From the NCBI GenBank assembly GCA_003584875.1, contig QVQD01000072.1:1-35566 (forward strand): a DNA stretch of 35,566 nucleotides, given 5' to 3'. Made by a program: the position numbers and the translations under genes. Source of the stretch: Methylococcales bacterium (GTDB lineage Bacteria; Pseudomonadota; Gammaproteobacteria; Methylococcales; Methylomonadaceae). The notes below the pieces were generated by a model. That model was not told where the DNA came from. It made no database searches and saw only the letters and a list, made by a program, of their open reading frames with translations. Below, piece after piece: positions 28,067 through 35,566 of the stretch; within the stretch, counting starts at the first letter, position 1, and each line of letters begins with the position of its first letter.

Positions 28067-28298
28067 ATTCAATTTATCTCCAGGCACTAACAATAAAACC
28101 CATTATCTTCTAAGATTACGGGTATCAATAATAAACAAGACTGTATTAAGCATTACCCAAATTCAATAAAAGAAGGTATCATTTTAAGAGAATAGAGGGT
28201 TTTGATGAACAACAGGTAATCATTATATTAATACACGTTGCTAGCAGTTGTGTATAAATAATTATTTCCTTATTAAATCTTACTATGTTGAATGATCA

Positions 28299-28348
28299 AA
28301 AAATATTGAATATCGAGTTAATCCTAAAGCTTGATATTCAATATTTTT
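28299..28348. repeat. perfect 16-bp inverted repeat in the gpmI/rhodanese divergent gap
   Basis: Arms 28299-28314 and 28333-28348 are perfectly complementary (AAAAATATTGAATATC and its inverse) with an 18-nt loop. It is AT-rich, flanked by A/T runs, and ends 48 nt before the rhodanese ATG. Because the flanking genes diverge, no known transcript needs ending here. It could be an operator, a terminator of a small RNA, or a remnant. Confidence 0.6.
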
Positions 28349-28396
28349 ATCTCTCGAAGACACACTTTTCCCATCCACTTAACCAAAATATATTTC

Positions 28397-28876
28397 ATGG
28401 AACGTTACTTAGATTTTATTTTAAACCACTATATATTGTCACTCGCACTCGCTGTAGTTACCTATCTGTTAATTCAAGAATTTCTTGATACCGCTTTTAA
28501 AAAACACTCAGATATATCACCTCTATTAGCCGTCGCAAAAATGAATGATAGCGACACATTAGTCATTGATGTTCGAGATGCAACTGACTTTCCTGCTAGC
28601 CATATAGATCAAGCTATCAGTATGCCTCTAGGTAAATTAGCAGAAGATATTTCAAAAATTTCTGAGCATAAAAACAAACCGGTGTTAATAGCTTGCTTAA
28701 ATGGAACTCGCTCCGCTTCTGCAGCAAAGCTTCTAGCTAAAGCTGGTTTTGAGCAGATTTTTGTTATCACTGGTGGCATGCAAGCCTGGGAAAATGACTA
28801 CAAACTGCCAATAAAAAACACCAGTAACAAACAATCTAAAACAAAAACTAATAACATTATTGTTGTTAACGAATAA
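28397..28876 (+). CDS. membrane-anchored rhodanese-like protein (YibN-like)
   Basis: A 159-residue protein with one N-terminal membrane helix (about residues 8-28) and a single rhodanese domain facing the cytoplasm by analogy with YibN. Domain marks are TLVIDVRDATDFPASHI, the active-site loop with cysteine (IACLNGTRSASAA) and ITGGMQAWENDY. It should accept sulfane sulfur on the cysteine; the partner is unknown. I chose ATG 28397: the longer frame begins at a TTG inside the inverted repeat upstream. There is no strong ribosome binding site. In E. coli yibN is followed by grxC, secB and gpsA; here secB and gpsA follow but grxC is missing. Confidence 0.88.
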   Translation: MERYLDFILNHYILSLALAVVTYLLIQEFLDTAFKKHSDISPLLAVAKMNDSDTLVIDVRDATDFPASHIDQAISMPLGKLAEDISKISEHKNKPVLIACLNGTRSASAAKLLAKAGFEQIFVITGGMQAWENDYKLPIKNTSNKQSKTKTNNIIVVNE

Positions 28877-28908
28877 TCCTTTTAATTAACTTTTATTTAA
28901 TACACCAC

Positions 28909-29379
28909 ATGGCTGAAGAACAACAAGTACCAGAAAAAGAATTTTCTATACAAAAAATATACATTAAAGATTTGTCTTTTGAGACTCCTAGTTCCCCTAA
29001 AATCTTTATTGAAAAATGGGAGCCGGTTGTTGATCTTAATCTAAGCAGTCAAATACAGCCTTTAGATGAATCATTATTTGAAGTGGCTCTCACGATTACT
29101 ATTACAGTAAAAAGCTCTGAGTCTACTGCCTATCTGGTAGAAGTCAGTCAAGCAGGTATTTTTACTTTAAGCGGTTTTACTGAAGAAGAAATGGGACCGA
29201 TGTTTGGTAGCTTTTGCCCTAACATATTATTTCCTTATGCACGTGAAGCTGTTTCTGATTTAGTAACAAAAGGTGGCTTTCCACAATTATTGTTAGCACC
29301 TGTAAATTTTGATCTTTTATACGCTCAACAATTACATTATGCTCAACAACAAACACCTAGTTCAGACACCATCAACTAA
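28909..29379 (+). CDS. secB: protein-export chaperone SecB
   Basis: A homotetrameric cytoplasmic chaperone that keeps precursors unfolded and passes them to SecA. The 156-residue product has the family N-terminus (FSIQKIYIKDLSFETPSSP), the central beta strands with EVALTITITVK, and the conserved helix region GSFCPNILFPYAREAVSDLV followed by GGFPQLLLAPVNFDLLY. Length is as expected. ATG 28909 has no clear ribosome binding site. Its TAA stop overlaps an in-frame upstream ATG of the gpsA frame (TAATG at 29377-29381), which suggests coupling. Confidence 0.96.
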   Translation: MAEEQQVPEKEFSIQKIYIKDLSFETPSSPKIFIEKWEPVVDLNLSSQIQPLDESLFEVALTITITVKSSESTAYLVEVSQAGIFTLSGFTEEEMGPMFGSFCPNILFPYAREAVSDLVTKGGFPQLLLAPVNFDLLYAQQLHYAQQQTPSSDTIN

Positions 29380-29408
29380 TGTGTCTTGATAAATCAAGAT
29401 CAATAGAG

Positions 29409-30413
29409 ATGAGTAAAGATGAAAAAATAGCCATATTAGGTGCTGGCTCATGGGGAACAGCTCTTGCATTATTGGCAGCCAGAAATGGCTGCCAAACTTT
29501 ATTATGGGGACATAATAAAGAACATATAGCTATACTGGCTGAACAACATCAAAACCAACGTTATTTACCAGATCATCCTTTCCCTGAAAATCTTAGCGTA
29601 ACAACTAATTTAAAAGAAGTTGCTGAATTCAGCGATTTAATTTTGGTTTGCGTACCTAGTCATGCTTTTAAAAACACACTGATTCAACTTAAGCCGTATT
29701 TAACAAAATCAGTAAAAATAGCTTGGGCTACCAAAGGGTTTAATCCAGATGATGGTTGCTTAATGCATGAAATTGTAGCCGAAGTTTTTACTCTACAAAC
29801 ACCAGCTGCCATTCTTTCAGGCCCTACCTTTGCGCTTGAAGTAGCCAATAATTTACCAACAGCTATTACCATCGCGTCTACTCATCCTGCATTTGCAAAA
29901 GAGTTATCTAACATTTTACATGGCGACCTTTTTAGAACTTATACCAGTTCAGATGTTATTGGTGTAGAAGTCGGTGGCGCAGTTAAAAATGTCTTGGCCA
30001 TTGCTGCAGGCGTTGCTGATGGCTTAGGTTTTGGTGCCAATACCAGAGCAGCCTTAATTACCAGAGGCCTTAGCGAAATCATTCGATTAGGTATCAAATT
30101 AGGCGCTAACCCAGAAACCTTTATGGGTTTAGCCGGTTTGGGCGATCTTATATTGACCTGTACTGACAATCAATCAAGAAACAGACGTTTTGGTTTAGCG
30201 TTAGGGCTAGGTAAAGATCAGGCCACTGCCATAAGCGAAATTGGTCAAGAAATCGAAGGTATTTCTGCTGCTAAAGAAACCTACTTGTTAGCAAAAAAAT
30301 ACGCTATCGACATGCCTATTATCGAACAAACGTATAAAGTTCTTTATGAAGGTCTAGCACCCAGTACTGCAGTACATAATTTATTGGGTCGTGAACAAAA
30401 ATCCGAGTATTAA
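29409..30413 (+). CDS. gpsA: glycerol-3-phosphate dehydrogenase [NAD(P)+]
   Basis: Reduces dihydroxyacetone phosphate to sn-glycerol 3-phosphate for phospholipid synthesis. The dinucleotide-binding motif IAILGAGSWGTALA lies at the N-terminus; GPTFALEVA, the catalytic-lysine segment EVGGAVKNVLAIAAGVADG, and GLAGLGDLILTCTDNQSRNR follow as in the family. The start is uncertain: ATG 29409 (334 aa) places the glycine motif about ten residues from the N-terminus as in E. coli GpsA, while ATG 29379 (344 aa) overlaps the secB stop. It is the last gene of the rhodanese-secB-gpsA group. Confidence 0.95.
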   Translation: MSKDEKIAILGAGSWGTALALLAARNGCQTLLWGHNKEHIAILAEQHQNQRYLPDHPFPENLSVTTNLKEVAEFSDLILVCVPSHAFKNTLIQLKPYLTKSVKIAWATKGFNPDDGCLMHEIVAEVFTLQTPAAILSGPTFALEVANNLPTAITIASTHPAFAKELSNILHGDLFRTYTSSDVIGVEVGGAVKNVLAIAAGVADGLGFGANTRAALITRGLSEIIRLGIKLGANPETFMGLAGLGDLILTCTDNQSRNRRFGLALGLGKDQATAISEIGQEIEGISAAKETYLLAKKYAIDMPIIEQTYKVLYEGLAPSTAVHNLLGREQKSEY

Positions 30414-30878
30414 CAAAAAAGAACTCAAGGTATTATTTTGAGATCTATGTAATTTGTAAATCATAATAGGATTCGGTCTAATAAAATCGACATAATGACT
30501 GGAACTTGTGCTTATCATTTTATTATCTAAGACCATTAATTAATGAATATCTGATGTTACGCAGCCATTCAGCGGTTTATAAAAAAACAATGAGGTCGCT
30601 ATCGCGACGATTATATTTAATCGGGTAGCGGCAAACGAGACTAAAACGACGTTAATGCGTAACATGAGTTAATATTATATATTATCAAAGTCGCTAAATG
30701 AAAAAGCCAAGTCTAATGCAAGTCTTAATTACAAAGATAATGATCTTGTAGGGGCGACATATTCGCCCGGTACACACAATAATAAATAATGGGCGAATCA
30801 GTCGCCCCTACAATAAAATAATGTATCCACTTCATAGAAGCCCGCAATGACAACCCTCAATCAATCAATTCATCGTAT
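30414..30878. other. gene-free gap between gpsA and the lipocalin gene
   Basis: No credible gene is seen. The gap contains the family B palindromic pair at 30746-30813 and, further left, a separate 10-bp inverted repeat (ATGTTACGCA at 30554-30563 with its inverse at 30656-30665) enclosing about 90 nt that include a short palindrome TCGCTATCGCGA. The latter may be the relic of another mobile element. Confidence 0.4.
30746..30813. repeat. GTAG-type palindromic pair, family B
   Basis: Arms 30746-30768 and 30791-30813 are inverted copies with two mismatches. Each has GTAG at the outer end (30748-30751; CTAC 30808-30811) and a hairpin of GGGCGA with TTCGCCC type. The same family occurs at 35245-35316 and as a half copy at 35470-35490. 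Confidence 0.8.
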
Positions 30879-31391
30879 ATGAAATACTTTTTTCTACTAA
30901 TAAGCTTTTTTTTAACTAGTTGCACAGGCATTCCCGAAGGCTTAGTTGCCGTTGATGACTTTGAAATTAATCGATACTTGGGCACTTGGTACGAAGTGGC
31001 AAGACTAGATCACCGCTTTGAAAGAGGTTTAGAAAATATCTCTGCTAATTATAGCTTACGTGCAGAGGGTGGTATTGATGTGCTTAATAAAGGCTGGGAT
31101 ACCCAAGCTCAGGAATGGCATCAGGCTTTAGGTAAAGCCCATTTTGTCGACCTAGCAAACAAAGGTATGCTTGAGGTATCTTTTTTTGGACCTTTTTATG
31201 GTGCTTATAATATTATCGAACTAGATAAAAAAGATTATAGCTACGCGATGATAACCGGACCTGACCGTTCTTTTTTTTGGATATTATCAAGAACCAAAAA
31301 ATTGCCCCCAGCTACTATGCAGTCTTTGATCAAGAAAGCTAAAACATTGGGTTTCGATACCGATCAATTTATTTATGTTAAACAAGATTAG
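30879..31391 (+). CDS. blc: outer-membrane lipoprotein, lipocalin family (Blc-like)
   Basis: A bacterial lipocalin that binds lipids or lysophospholipids at the outer membrane and is often linked to envelope stress. The 170-residue product has a signal peptide with lipobox FLTSC (Cys15), the first lipocalin signature RYLGTWYEVARLDHRFERGL, and later NISANYSLRAEGGIDVLNKG and the third signature region AMITGPDRSFFWILSRTK. These match the E. coli Blc subgroup. The residue after the lipobox Cys is Thr, so outer-membrane sorting is expected. It stands alone; the weak ribosome binding site gives no further help with the start. Confidence 0.9.
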   Translation: MKYFFLLISFFLTSCTGIPEGLVAVDDFEINRYLGTWYEVARLDHRFERGLENISANYSLRAEGGIDVLNKGWDTQAQEWHQALGKAHFVDLANKGMLEVSFFGPFYGAYNIIELDKKDYSYAMITGPDRSFFWILSRTKKLPPATMQSLIKKAKTLGFDTDQFIYVKQD

Positions 31392-31549
31392 TTTATGGAC
31401 TACAAACTTAAAGCACTACAAATGCTTAGCTTAACAAGGGGCAAAACCCTTGCAACGTGTCCCGTCTTAAATTGAAAGCCCTCTTTGTCTTTAGTCTTTA
31501 GCCTTTAGTCTTCTGCGTTAAATGTTTTATTTAAAATATAGCTATCCTA

Positions 31550-32191
31550 TCAAGACATCATTCCAAAATCTTCTGCTATAAGCGCCAGATCAATTAATGA
31601 ATCAACTTGTAATTTTTTTCTAATTTGAGTCGCATAATTAGCGACTGTTTTATAGCCTAAACAGAGTTCATCAGCAATTTTATGTACACTCTTACCTTGC
31701 GATAGCATTCTGAACACATCAAATTCACGCGGCGAAAAATCTACGATAATTGCATGGTAATCAGTTTGGCTACTTGGTGAGTTATCTGTTTTTATCAATC
31801 CTTGTTCGATATAGTTCTGTCCCTGCATAATGGCAAATAGTGCTTCAGTAAGGATTTCTGGAGCACTATTTTTGGTGATATAACCTTTAGCCCCGGCGTT
31901 TAGAGCACGATTAACATAAACAGCTTGGTGGTGGACACTAAATACCAAAATTTTAGCATCGCTGTCTCGCTGGACTATACGACGTATCGTTTCTAAACCG
32001 CCAATTCCGGGCATCGACAAATCCATCACTAAAATATCAGGCTTTAAATTAAGATATTGCCCAATAGCTTCTTCACCTTTTGCTGCTTCACTGATCACTT
32101 CAATTGTATCGCCGGTCGCTAATAACATGCGAAAACCAGCCCTAACGACGGCATGATCATCAACAAGAATAATCTTTATTTTTTCTGTCAT
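31550..32191 (-). CDS. NarL/FixJ-family response regulator
   Basis: A two-component transcription regulator. Receiver domain (about residues 4-120): acidic pocket VDDH, phospho-acceptor Asp in DILVMDLSMPG, and the conserved Lys in GYITKNSA. A LuxR-type helix-turn-helix follows (about 148-205), with FSPREFDVFRMLSQGKSVHKIA and KTVANYATQIRKKL. I chose ATG 32191 (213 aa) because it forms an ATGA overlap with the histidine kinase stop, a sign of coupled translation; the longer frame starts at 32206. It is close in design to UvrY/GacA and other NarL regulators, but the target genes cannot be told from this sequence. Confidence 0.92.
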   Translation of the reverse strand: MTEKIKIILVDDHAVVRAGFRMLLATGDTIEVISEAAKGEEAIGQYLNLKPDILVMDLSMPGIGGLETIRRIVQRDSDAKILVFSVHHQAVYVNRALNAGAKGYITKNSAPEILTEALFAIMQGQNYIEQGLIKTDNSPSSQTDYHAIIVDFSPREFDVFRMLSQGKSVHKIADELCLGYKTVANYATQIRKKLQVDSLIDLALIAEDFGMMS

Positions 32192-33540
32192 GTTAGTGGA
32201 ATCCATGCGGATAATGTCATGCCCTCACCTATTTTTGATTGAATAGTAATATCTCCATTAAGTGATTTTACCCGCTCCTTCATACCTAAAAAACCGAAAC
32301 CATGGCTAATTAAACTAAGATTACAACCTTGACCATTATCCTGAACTTTTAAAAATAACATGGATTTAGGAAGCTCTTGCAATTCTAAATTGATAGTAAC
32401 CTGCTGCGCCTCTGAGTGACGAATCACATTAGTTAGGCATTCTTGTATAATTCTGAATACTTGTATAGCAATGGATTTATCAAGGTAATCTACTTCATCA
32501 TGACAACTGATAATTACAGCGAGTTCTGGATTACGTTCAGACCAATGATGAGCCAGATCCTCCAGTGTCGCCTTTAAGCCTAATTCTGTTAGCACTAAAG
32601 GATGAAGTTGTTGCATCATAGAACGCACCACATTCATCAGATGATTACAGATACTTGTGATAGAACTGGAAATTTTATTAATGTCTGCTTTTGGATGTGC
32701 AACCGTCACAGCCATCACTTTAATAGCGGTTAAAGATTGACCTAATTCGTCATGAAGTTCTTGGGATAATCGTTGCCGTTCATCTTCTTGTATAGCTAAT
32801 GTGTGTTGAGTCAGGGCTCTATTTTCTTGCCTAGTATTTTCCAACTCCAGCATCATATGATTAACAGCTGTTGCGATTTTATCAAACTCAGCAATAGCGA
32901 AAGTAGGTATTGGTTGCTGATATTGGCCACTTTCAATTTCAGCTAAAGCATCAACGATAATGCCTATGCAAGTAAATGATTTTCTAAATACCATGTTAAC
33001 CGCTACAAAAGTCAGTATTGTTAAGAGTAATATTGAAACGAAAAACTCTACACTTTCTTGCCATGCTTCAGTAATTTCGTCTAAGGGTTGAGCTTGAATG
33101 AGTAGAGTTAACAGATCACCTTTTTTTGTTTTTATCTCATGTTTAACTATAGGAAAATCACTCTGTACTAAGTGGATAAACCATAATGGAGGAAGTTCTT
33201 TTGGATTACTGGGTAGTTTGTCACCTGCAAACTGAATTAGCTGGCCATTTGGCTTTTGGAGTTGAATACTCAGGTGGCGAGTTTGGTGCAAAGCACTGAA
33301 ATGTGACAAATCATCAGCTTCTTGAAATACAGGCGCATCCGAGACACCTAAAGTGACTAATTGCAGGGCTAAATGAATCGAAGCATCTACTTCTTTAGCA
33401 ATTGATTGTCTCGCTTGCCAAATAGCTAATGCCCCACCCAACACTAACATGCACAGAGTAGAGATTAAAATACGAGCAATAATTTTCTGACGTAAGCTCA
33501 TGGGTAGGCGCACAACATGTAACTCATAAGCCAACAACAT
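32188..33540 (-). CDS. sensor histidine kinase, NarX/HPK7 type
   Basis: The membrane kinase partner of the response regulator encoded next. Order: first membrane helix (about residues 22-42), periplasmic sensor of about 120 residues, second helix (about 165-185), HAMP-like linker, then HisKA_3 dimerisation with the phospho-acceptor His in RQRLSQELHDELGQSL (about 255-270) and an HATPase_c domain with IIQECLTNVIRHSEA, VQDNGQGC and GFGFLGMKERVKSL. The signal sensed is unknown; the sensor has no recognised domain. Start is uncertain: ATG 33540 or ATG 33501 (MSLRQKIIARI), neither with a good ribosome binding site. The stop overlaps the regulator start by 4 nt. Confidence 0.92.
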   Translation of the reverse strand: MLLAYELHVVRLPMSLRQKIIARILISTLCMLVLGGALAIWQARQSIAKEVDASIHLALQLVTLGVSDAPVFQEADDLSHFSALHQTRHLSIQLQKPNGQLIQFAGDKLPSNPKELPPLWFIHLVQSDFPIVKHEIKTKKGDLLTLLIQAQPLDEITEAWQESVEFFVSILLLTILTFVAVNMVFRKSFTCIGIIVDALAEIESGQYQQPIPTFAIAEFDKIATAVNHMMLELENTRQENRALTQHTLAIQEDERQRLSQELHDELGQSLTAIKVMAVTVAHPKADINKISSSITSICNHLMNVVRSMMQQLHPLVLTELGLKATLEDLAHHWSERNPELAVIISCHDEVDYLDKSIAIQVFRIIQECLTNVIRHSEAQQVTINLELQELPKSMLFLKVQDNGQGCNLSLISHGFGFLGMKERVKSLNGDITIQSKIGEGMTLSAWIPLT

Positions 33541-33654
33541 TAATCAAAAACATCAAAAATCTTTTAATATTTAGTTGAAACAACGAAGAAATATTAACGT
33601 AAGTCTACATTAACTAAACAAGTTCTCTATCGACGTGGATCGATAAAACAACAC

Positions 33655-33710
33655 CGTAAGGGCATATTGCACAAGCCCATTTATAAAAGCTTATGCAATA
33701 CTCCCCTAAG
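33655..33710. repeat. decayed family A palindromic pair
   Basis: CGTAAGGGCATATTGC (from 33655) and TTATGCAATACTCCCCTAAG (to 33710) face each other and match the arms of the repeat at 26-111 with several substitutions and a shorter centre, which keeps the same TTATAAAA motif. It is in the 243-nt gap between the ompA-like gene and the histidine kinase gene, where nothing else is seen. Confidence 0.55.
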
Positions 33711-33783
33711 GGCTATCAATATAGTTTTAGCGTTCTTGTGTGTGAATGCTGTCAATGATTTGTATAGATACCCACATCACAAC

Positions 33784-34848
33784 TTATTTAGATCGATTAC
33801 CATCTATTTCTAATTGAACACGGCGATTATTACTACGACCTTCTTCAGTCTCATTAGTATCGATAGGACGAGTCCAGCCATAACCTTGTGTAGTCATGTG
33901 TGGTGAATGAGTGTCATGGACTAAATACTTTTTAACCGCTAAAGCACGGTTTTCAGATAAAGTTATATTGTGTTTCAAAGCCCCTGTTTTACTAGTATGT
34001 CCTTGAACTTCGATATTTAAATCAGGATTGTTTCTAATGATTAAAGCGGCATTATCAAGATTTTTAAAATATTGAGGTTTGATAATTGCTTTGTCATTGT
34101 CAAACTTAACATCAACAGTCCAGCAACCATTAATGGCAACATGTGCACCAGCAGGAGTCTTAGGGCACTGATCTGCACAATCATTAACACCATCATGATC
34201 AGTATCTAATGCCGAGCAATCTGTGGTATGCGCCTGAACAACGGGTGTTGGAGCAGGAGTTGGTGCCGGACTTTGAGCAACAACATGCTTAGGCTTTGAG
34301 CCAAAAGGAACTACAAAACCCATATTAACAACTACGTCATTAAATTCATTGGTACCTTGTTGTAGGTTAGCACCCAAATTATTATTGTAACGATAGCGTA
34401 CATCACTTCGAACCAAGAAATTATCATTGATTTCGTAAGTTGCTCCTGCGCCAGCTTCTCCAATAAAACCAACTCCATTATATTCATTATGGTTAGAGTT
34501 TATACCGCCTAAACCAATGACACTATAGGGAGAGAAGGTACCCCGCGAAAGATAGTATTGAATCTCAGCGCTTCCACCAGTAATATCCCAGCGACCATTT
34601 TTATTAGCGCCATCATAACCTTGATAGAATCCTTTTAATTCCACATTGAAATGTTCATTAAAGATTTTACCAACACTCATGCCACCTCCCCAACCCACTT
34701 CAGAATTGCGGTCGCCGCCAGGTTGAATAAAGTTGCCATAAGGTGCGACATACCACCTTTTATCAACAGCGCTATCATCAGCATAAACAGATGAAAAAAG
34801 TCCTAAGCTAGTCAATGCCGCTAGAGTAATTAAGTGTTTTTTAAACAT
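33784..34848 (-). CDS. OmpA-family outer-membrane protein
   Basis: A 354-residue outer-membrane protein. The signal peptide (MFKKHLITLAALTSLGLFSSVYA) is followed by an eight-strand beta-barrel (about residues 25-185), a Pro/Ala linker (QSPAPTPAPTPVVQ), a thrombospondin type 3-like calcium motif (DTDHDGVNDCADQCP), and a C-terminal OmpA domain (about 245-350) that should bind peptidoglycan. In that domain the usual GHTD reads GHTSKTG, so the aspartate that contacts diaminopimelate is a serine, while the partner arginine (LSENRA) is kept. It resembles OprF/OmpA porins. AAGGAA lies about 6 nt before the ATG. Confidence 0.93.
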   Translation of the reverse strand: MFKKHLITLAALTSLGLFSSVYADDSAVDKRWYVAPYGNFIQPGGDRNSEVGWGGGMSVGKIFNEHFNVELKGFYQGYDGANKNGRWDITGGSAEIQYYLSRGTFSPYSVIGLGGINSNHNEYNGVGFIGEAGAGATYEINDNFLVRSDVRYRYNNNLGANLQQGTNEFNDVVVNMGFVVPFGSKPKHVVAQSPAPTPAPTPVVQAHTTDCSALDTDHDGVNDCADQCPKTPAGAHVAINGCWTVDVKFDNDKAIIKPQYFKNLDNAALIIRNNPDLNIEVQGHTSKTGALKHNITLSENRALAVKKYLVHDTHSPHMTTQGYGWTRPIDTNETEEGRSNNRRVQLEIDGNRSK

Positions 34849-35190
34849 AACAATTCCTTAAAATAATAACCATAAAATGGAAAAACTGAATACCGTAAAT
34901 ACGGACGATGAATGGTTAACAGTGATTTTTGTAATGCTGGGGATAATGACTGAATCAGATTATATACTAAATGCTCGATTTATGACTCATAGAAAAACAC
35001 CTGCATAGATGACAAGCGTTAATTGAAACCAAGATTAAACGTAAGGTGCAATAGTTTTATTGCGTTTTCCACCCTATCCGAACTATAGCAAGTAATATCG
35101 TTGAAACATAATTGCATCGAGAAATCAAACGCCTATAAGCATTGTCAATCCTTAAGTCCATAATTAGTTGAGGGCAATATGACAGTCGAT
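34849..35190. other. gap upstream of the ompA-like gene without visible gene
   Basis: AT-rich sequence with no credible coding frame. It presumably holds the promoter of the ompA-like gene, but I could not pick a convincing -35/-10 pair. Confidence 0.4.
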
Positions 35191-35222
35191 TGTGTCGGTT
35201 TACACTACGCTAACCCGACTAC
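35191..35222. repeat. half copy of family C palindrome
   Basis: TGTCGGTTTACACTACGC followed by TAACCCGACTAC. It is nearly the same as 35436-35462 and ends in CTAC. Only one arm is present. Confidence 0.5.
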
Positions 35223-35244
35223 TTAACTGCGCAAAGTTGAGCAT

Positions 35245-35316
35245 TTGTAGGGGCGACAGATTCGCCCTGTATCTTGGAACATCGGATTACTTGGGCGAAT
35301 GAATTCGCCCCTACAA
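35245..35316. repeat. GTAG-type palindromic pair, family B
   Basis: Arms 35245-35267 and 35293-35316 are inverted copies with a small indel at the hairpin tip; outer ends are GTAG (35247-35250) and CTAC (35311-35314). It is the same family as 30746-30813. Confidence 0.75.
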
Positions 35317-35566
35317 CTGAAACTTTTTTTCTTACCTTTAACTCTGGGCAGTGATGCTTAGCGTCACAGACCAAAGTCAAGCTTTTATGTAGGTCGGGTT
35401 AGCGTTAGCGTAACCCGACATTTTGTCGATTATCTTGTCGGAATACACTACGCTAACCCGACCGTTACTGGGCGAATCTGTCGCCCCTACAACTGAAACT
35501 TTTTTTCTTACCTTTAACTCTGGGCAGTGACGCTTAGCGTCACAGACCAAAGTCAAGCTTTTATGT
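35305..35566. repeat. direct repeat with 176-bp period, running off the window
   Basis: 35305-35390 and 35481-35566 (86 nt each) are identical except at 35355 (T) versus 35531 (C). The unit starts in the half-palindrome TCGCCCCTAC and includes a small hairpin GTGACGC-TTA-GCGTCAC; the one difference is a G-T versus G-C pair in that stem. The second copy ends at the window edge exactly where the first copy is followed by a family C palindrome, so a longer tandem array is likely. Confidence 0.8.
35389..35462. repeat. GTAG-type palindromic pair, family C (one arm decayed)
   Basis: Arm 1 (35389-35420) starts GTAGGTCGGGTTAGCG and is nearly the same as the arm at 12809. Arm 2 (35436-35462) is a decayed inverse that has lost the CTAC end. 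It lies between the two copies of the 86-nt direct repeat. Confidence 0.7.

Noticed and set aside
28331-28396. N-terminal extension of the rhodanese protein from a TTG
   Set aside because: The TTG and the next codons form the 3' arm of a perfect inverted repeat, and the ATG at 28397 directly precedes a normal membrane anchor.
31489-31509. Three tandem CTTTAGY heptamers after the lipocalin gene
   Set aside because: Too short and low in complexity to call a repeat element.

Overview
This is an AT-rich chromosomal window, most likely from a gammaproteobacterium. The evidence is conserved gene order: yibN-like rhodanese, secB and gpsA run divergently from gpmI, envC and ctpA, and asd is followed by a FimV-type domain. 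The XrtA (exosortase A)-type exopolysaccharide genes together with dispersed GTAG-type palindromes would suit a methanotroph of the Methylococcales or a relative. That assignment is an inference; no methanotrophy gene lies in the window.

Left part (1-7.6 kb): a GTAG-ended palindromic pair, a possible gene remnant, uvrA (excision repair), a YajR-like MFS transporter, a SirB2-type membrane protein, an AT-rich gap holding a 21-bp tandem array, a DUF3147-type membrane protein and an orphan HNH-type nuclease.

Middle (7.7-21.3 kb, all on the minus strand): a ten-gene exopolysaccharide locus of the PEP-CTERM/XrtA-associated type. Transcription order is the TPR lipoprotein PrsT, export lipoprotein, chain-length determinant, tyrosine autokinase, outer-membrane beta-barrel, ExeA-like ATPase, polysaccharide deacetylase, FemAB-like protein, glycosyltransferase and glutamine amidotransferase. 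Together they would make, modify, length-control and export a polysaccharide across both membranes. The exosortase gene, the second glycosyltransferase often found beside it, a Wzy-type polymerase, a flippase and an initiating phosphoglycosyltransferase are not in this window. Two palindromic repeat pairs interrupt the locus.

Right part (21.6-30.4 kb): a FimV N-terminal-domain stub, asd, adk, ctpA, envC and gpmI on the minus strand, then rhodanese, secB and gpsA on the plus strand. These are housekeeping genes for lysine/cell-wall precursors, nucleotide balance, periplasmic proteolysis, septal murein hydrolysis, glycolysis, protein export and phospholipid synthesis.

Far right (30.4-35.6 kb): a Blc-like lipocalin, a NarL-type two-component pair with an ATGA overlap, an OmpA-family porin and a repeat-rich end in which a 176-bp unit begins to repeat in tandem and runs off the window.

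The most striking non-coding content is (i) four sequence families of palindromes that begin with GTAG or GGAG and mostly occur as inverted pairs, the hallmark of REP/REPIN elements moved by RAYT transposases, with no RAYT gene here; and (ii) a degenerate array of about eleven 21-bp units between the convergent SirB2 and DUF3147 genes. No CRISPR array, rRNA, tRNA, prophage or intact insertion sequence was seen.
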